Below, one piece after another: positions 4,577 to 7,945 of a DNA stretch of 7,945 nt; the first letter of the stretch is position 1, and every line of letters begins with the position of its first letter. The notes beneath the pieces are model-generated. The model was not told the DNA's origin, searched no databases, and was given only the letters and a program-made list of their open reading frames with translations. This stretch comes from an uncultured Clostridia bacterium (GTDB lineage Bacteria > Bacillota > Clostridia > Oscillospirales > Butyricicoccaceae). The stretch is taken from contig CAJUJQ010000144.1 in NCBI GenBank assembly GCA_910586575.1, forward strand, positions 1 to 7,945, written 5' to 3'. The position numbers and the translations under genes were made by a program.

Positions 4577-7500
4577 GAAAAGACCTTCATAAAGTGATGG
4601 TGCTCGGCTCTGGCCCGATTGTCATTGGACAAGCCGCCGAGTTTGACTACGCGGGCACACAGGCCTGCCGCGCGCTGCGCGAGGAGGGGCTTGAGGTTGT
4701 GCTGGTCAACTCCAACCCGGCGACCATTATGACCGATAAGGCAATGGCCGATAAAATCTACATCGAGCCGATGACGGTCGAGGCTGTCCGGGAGATTATC
4801 AAGAAGGAGCGCCCCGACGCGCTGCTGCCCACGCTGGGCGGGCAGACCGGCTTAAACCTTGCCATGGAGCTGTGCGAGGAAGGCTTTCTGGACAAATTGG
4901 GCGTGCGGCTGCTGGGCGCGAACCCGGAAACCATCGCCAAGGCCGAGGACCGCCAGCTGTTCAAGGATACGATGGAAAAAATCGGCGAACCGATTATCGC
5001 TTCCAAGGTCGTGCACACGGTCGAGGACGCCGAGGCATTTACGAAAGAAATCGGCCTGCCGGTGATTATCCGTCCGGCGTACACGCTCGGCGGCACGGGC
5101 GGCGGCATTGCCTACACCTGGGAGGAGCTGCGCGAAATCGCGGCTTCCGGCATCCTGTATTCCCGCGTGGACGAAATCCTGGTCGAAAAGTGCATTGCGG
5201 GCTGGAAGGAAATCGAATATGAGGTCATGCGCGACAGCAAGGGCAATGTCATCACCATTTGCAATATGGAAAATGTCGACCCGGTCGGCGTACACACCGG
5301 CGACTCGGTCGTTGTCGCGCCCAGCCAGACCCTTTGCGACAAGGAATACCAGATGCTGCGCACCGCCGCGCTGAATATCATCACCGAGCTGGGGATTGAG
5401 GGCGGCTGCAATGTGCAGTTTGCGCTGCACCCGACCTCCTTTGAATACGCGGTAATTGAGGTCAACCCGCGTGTTTCCCGCTCATCGGCGCTCGCCTCCA
5501 AGGCGACGGGCTACCCGATTGCCAAGGTCGCCGCGAAAATCGCGATTGGTTACGGCCTGGACGAAATCAAGAACGCCGTGACCGGCAAAACGGTTGCCTG
5601 CTTCGAGCCTGCGCTGGATTACTGCGTGGTCAAGTTCCCGCGCTGGCCGTTTGATAAATTCGTCTATGCCGACCATTCCCTCGGCACGCAGATGAAGGCG
5701 ACCGGCGAGGTCATGTCGATTGCGAACACCTTCGAGGGCGCGCTGATGAAGGCGGTGCGCTCGATTGAAATGAAACTGACCTCCATGATCATGCCGCGCC
5801 TGCGGGCACGCGCCGACGATGAAATCCGCGAAGGCGTGCACCAGGTCAATGACGAGCGTATCTTTGTCCTTTGTGAAGCCTTCCGGCGGGGACTGATGAC
5901 AATTGAGGAAGCTTTTGGAATCACCAAAATTGACACCTGGTTCCTGCACGGCCTGTACCGCATTGTCGCCATGGAAAAGGAGCTTGCCGCCGCCACTGAG
6001 ATTGACGCGGAGCTGTACCTGCGCGCCAAGAAAATGGGGTTCCTTGACCGCACGATTGAGGAGCTGTCCGGCTGCTCGGTTGAGCGGGTGCAACGCCTGC
6101 CGGTCTACCGCACGGTCGATACCTGCGCGGCAGAGTTTGACGCGGAAACGCCCTACTATTATTCCTCTTACGACGACGAGACCGAGGTCAAGCCCGGCGA
6201 CGGGCGGCGCAAGGTGCTCGTGCTCGGCTCCGGCCCCATCCGCATCGGGCAGGGCATTGAGTTCGATTACTGCTCGGTGCATTCCGTGTGGGCGCTCCAG
6301 CAGCTGGGCTGTGAAACCATCATCATGAACAACAACCCGGAAACCGTTTCAACCGACTTCGACACCGCCGACCGGCTGTATTTCGAGCCGCTGACCCCCG
6401 AGGATGTGACCGGCGTCGTGATGGCCGAACGTCCGGACTCCGCCATTGTGCAATTTGGCGGCCAGACCGCCATCAACCTTGCCGCGCACCTGGAAAAGCT
6501 CGGCGTGCCGATTCTGGGCACCCCGGCATGGTCGATCGACGCGGCGGAGGACCGCGAAAAATTCGACGAAATCCTTGAAAAGTGCAAAATCCCACGACCG
6601 AAGGGCGCCACCGTATTCACCGAGGAAGAAGCCGTGCAGGCCGCCGGGAAGCTGGGCTATCCGGTGCTGGTGCGCCCCTCCTACGTGCTCGGCGGGCAGG
6701 GCATGGAAATCGCCTACAACGAAAACGACGTGCGCGAATTCATGCGCGTAATTACCCAAAACAAGGTCGAGAACCCGGTACTGGTGGACAAGTACCTGAT
6801 GGGGCGTGAAATTGAGGTGGACGCGATTTGCGACGGGGAAGATATCCTAATCCCCGGCATTATGGAGCACATGGAGCGCGCGGGCGTGCACTCGGGCGAC
6901 TCGATTTCGGTCTACCCCTCGCTGACCATCAGCGCGCGGCACAAGGATACCATCATCCGCTATACGCGGGCGCTTGCGCGGCACCTTGCGGTGCTGGGGC
7001 TGGTCAACATCCAGTTTGTACTGTATGACGAACAGATTTATGTAATTGAGGTCAACCCGCGCGCGTCGCGCACCGTACCCTATATTTCCAAGATCACCGG
7101 CCTGCCGATGGTTGACCTTGCCACGCGGTGCATGTTCGGGGAAAAGCTGCGCGACATGGACTACGGCACGGGGCTGCTGCCCGAACGCGAATATTACGCG
7201 GTCAAGGTTCCGGTATTCTCTTTCCAGAAGCTGCGCGACCTGGACACCCAGCTGGGGCCGGAAATGAAATCCACCGGCGAGGTCCTTGGCGTTTCCAAAT
7301 CTTTCCGCACGGCACTGCTCAAGGGGTTGATGGGCGCGGGCTTCCAGATGAAGCGCAAAGGCTCGGTGCTTATTTCGGTGCGCGACTCGGACAAGCCAGA
7401 AGCCGTCAGCCTGGGCGAACGCTTTGAAAAACTGGGCTTTGACCTGTACGCAACCAGCGGCACCGCCAACATGCTCAACCGGCACATGGTCGCGACCAAC

Positions 7501-7752
7501 GCCGTGCGCAATGTGGACGAGCCGTCGCCGAATATTATTGACCTCATCGAAAGCGGGAAAATCGACTATGTCATTGCGTCCTCGGTCAAGGGCCGCCACC
7601 CGGAGCTGGGCGCGGTGCATATCCGCCGCACGGCAGTAGAGCGGTCGATCCCCTGCCTGACCTCAATGGATACCGCCGAAGCGCTGCTGCGCTGCCTGGA
7701 AGGCGAAATCCGCATTGAAAACTGTGAAATGGTGGATATCAACTCCATTTGA
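4567..7752 (+). CDS. carB: Carbamoyl phosphate synthetase large subunit
   Basis: Makes carbamoyl phosphate from bicarbonate, two ATP and CarA-derived ammonia. The 1061-residue length is near E. coli CarB (1073). The N-terminal carboxyphosphate half (about 1-400) has LGSGPIVIGQ (13-22), R129, R169 and E298/N300 of the ATP-grasp site. A helical oligomerisation segment follows (about 400-545). The homologous C-terminal half (from about 549, LGSGPIRIGQ) has E828/N830, and the MGS-like allosteric domain spans about 930-1061. The sequence VKVPVFSF aligns with the E. coli VKEVVLPF, so the ornithine ligand Glu892 appears to be Val, as in pyrimidine-type Gram-positive enzymes. In the UMP/IMP site K943, T963 and T966 are kept, but E. 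coli K993, N1015 and T1017 align with N982, A1004 and S1006. AAGGGGG precedes an ATG that overlaps carA by 10 bases. Also named pyrAB. Confidence 0.97.
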   Translation: MPLRKDLHKVMVLGSGPIVIGQAAEFDYAGTQACRALREEGLEVVLVNSNPATIMTDKAMADKIYIEPMTVEAVREIIKKERPDALLPTLGGQTGLNLAMELCEEGFLDKLGVRLLGANPETIAKAEDRQLFKDTMEKIGEPIIASKVVHTVEDAEAFTKEIGLPVIIRPAYTLGGTGGGIAYTWEELREIAASGILYSRVDEILVEKCIAGWKEIEYEVMRDSKGNVITICNMENVDPVGVHTGDSVVVAPSQTLCDKEYQMLRTAALNIITELGIEGGCNVQFALHPTSFEYAVIEVNPRVSRSSALASKATGYPIAKVAAKIAIGYGLDEIKNAVTGKTVACFEPALDYCVVKFPRWPFDKFVYADHSLGTQMKATGEVMSIANTFEGALMKAVRSIEMKLTSMIMPRLRARADDEIREGVHQVNDERIFVLCEAFRRGLMTIEEAFGITKIDTWFLHGLYRIVAMEKELAAATEIDAELYLRAKKMGFLDRTIEELSGCSVERVQRLPVYRTVDTCAAEFDAETPYYYSSYDDETEVKPGDGRRKVLVLGSGPIRIGQGIEFDYCSVHSVWALQQLGCETIIMNNNPETVSTDFDTADRLYFEPLTPEDVTGVVMAERPDSAIVQFGGQTAINLAAHLEKLGVPILGTPAWSIDAAEDREKFDEILEKCKIPRPKGATVFTEEEAVQAAGKLGYPVLVRPSYVLGGQGMEIAYNENDVREFMRVITQNKVENPVLVDKYLMGREIEVDAICDGEDILIPGIMEHMERAGVHSGDSISVYPSLTISARHKDTIIRYTRALARHLAVLGLVNIQFVLYDEQIYVIEVNPRASRTVPYISKITGLPMVDLATRCMFGEKLRDMDYGTGLLPEREYYAVKVPVFSFQKLRDLDTQLGPEMKSTGEVLGVSKSFRTALLKGLMGAGFQMKRKGSVLISVRDSDKPEAVSLGERFEKLGFDLYATSGTANMLNRHMVATNAVRNVDEPSPNIIDLIESGKIDYVIASSVKGRHPELGAVHIRRTAVERSIPCLTSMDTAEALLRCLEGEIRIENCEMVDINSI

Positions 7753-7835
7753 CCGCACAGCCTGATATATACTCGTGTGCGTTAAAGTTTGCCGTTCGGT
7801 TCGCCTGCGCGGCGGGCGGTCCTGCGCGGACAGCG

Positions 7836-7857
7836 CCAGAGGGACTCATCCCTCTGG
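7836..7857. repeat. Perfect 9-bp inverted repeat downstream of carB
   Basis: CCAGAGGGA (7836-7844) and TCCCTCTGG (7849-7857) form a perfect stem with a CTCA loop. ACTCCC rather than a U-run follows, so it is a poor intrinsic terminator. Similar short GGG-CTC-CCC palindromes occur between genes in many Clostridia, so a dispersed repeat is plausible; it could also protect the 3' end of the carB message. Confidence 0.5.
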
Positions 7858-7914
7858 ACTCCCTTTCTCCGCTGCGGCGGGAATTGGAGCGGCAATCATC
7901 GTTGCTGCACCTTG

Positions 7915-7945
7915 CCCTGCCCGCCAAACGGATGGCGGGCGGGGT
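7915..7945 (+). terminator. Possible terminator cut by the window edge
   Basis: CCCTGCCCGCC (7915-7925) pairs with GGCGGGCGGGG (7934-7944), eleven positions with one T-G wobble, around an 8-base loop. The window ends one T later, so a following U-run cannot be seen. If T bases continue, this is the likely terminator of the pyrR-pyrF-carA-carB transcript, about 160 bases after carB. Without them it is only a GC-rich palindrome. Confidence 0.4.

Larger units (their letters stand above)
7753..7945. other. GC-rich non-coding end of window, possible intergenic repeat
   Basis: No coding sequence is supported after carB; the one minus-strand frame here (7739-7927) overlaps the carB end and resembles nothing known. 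The stretch contains a 9-base direct repeat CCTGCGCGG (7804-7812 and 7821-7829), a perfect 9-bp hairpin and a GC-rich stem at the edge. Dense short repeats and palindromes are typical of dispersed intergenic elements, but only one copy is in view, so repeat status cannot be shown. Confidence 0.4.

Overview
The window looks like a chromosomal segment of a fairly GC-rich member of the Clostridia. I infer this from the Bacillus/Clostridium-type pyrimidine genes under PyrR attenuation, strong AAGGAGG ribosome binding sites, a TTG start, sigma-A-like promoters and a Gram-positive-type CarB. An Oscillospirales-like relative is a guess; nothing here fixes the genus.

Left part (1-1266): about 330 bases without a supported gene, ending in a good promoter (261-289), precede a complete PD-(D/E)XK nuclease of the Rpn (recombination-promoting nuclease / putative transposase) family at 328-1152. 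Inside this gene a perfect Shine-Dalgarno sits upstream of an in-frame ATG at 961. It would allow separate translation of a 63-residue C-terminal protein that carries three tandem GRQE repeats. This matches the gene-within-gene RpnL/RpnS toxin-antitoxin and anti-phage arrangement described for Escherichia coli Rpn proteins, and it is the most interesting item in the window. A perfect 21-bp inverted repeat (1217-1266) follows and probably ends transcription from both sides. A small predicted membrane protein is encoded convergently on the minus strand (1267-1470).

Right part (1471-7752): a TATACA-N17-TATAAT promoter starts a leader of about 167 nt. The leader holds a PyrR-binding stem-loop with a CNGNGA hexaloop, an internal hairpin and an intrinsic terminator, laid out so that anti-antiterminator, antiterminator and terminator exclude one another. 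It controls pyrR (attenuation regulator and possible uracil phosphoribosyltransferase), pyrF (orotidine 5'-phosphate decarboxylase) and carA-carB (the two carbamoyl phosphate synthetase subunits). These supply the first and last steps of UMP synthesis; pyrB, pyrC, pyrD, pyrK and pyrE are not in the window. High UMP bound to PyrR should favour termination before pyrR. CarB probably adds allosteric control, although several positions of the E. coli UMP/IMP site are substituted.

Right edge (7753-7945): a GC-rich non-coding stretch with one perfect 9-bp hairpin, a 9-nt direct repeat and a GC-rich stem cut by the window end. It may be an operon terminator and/or a dispersed intergenic repeat. The pyrimidine part is ordinary; the Rpn locus is the accessory part.
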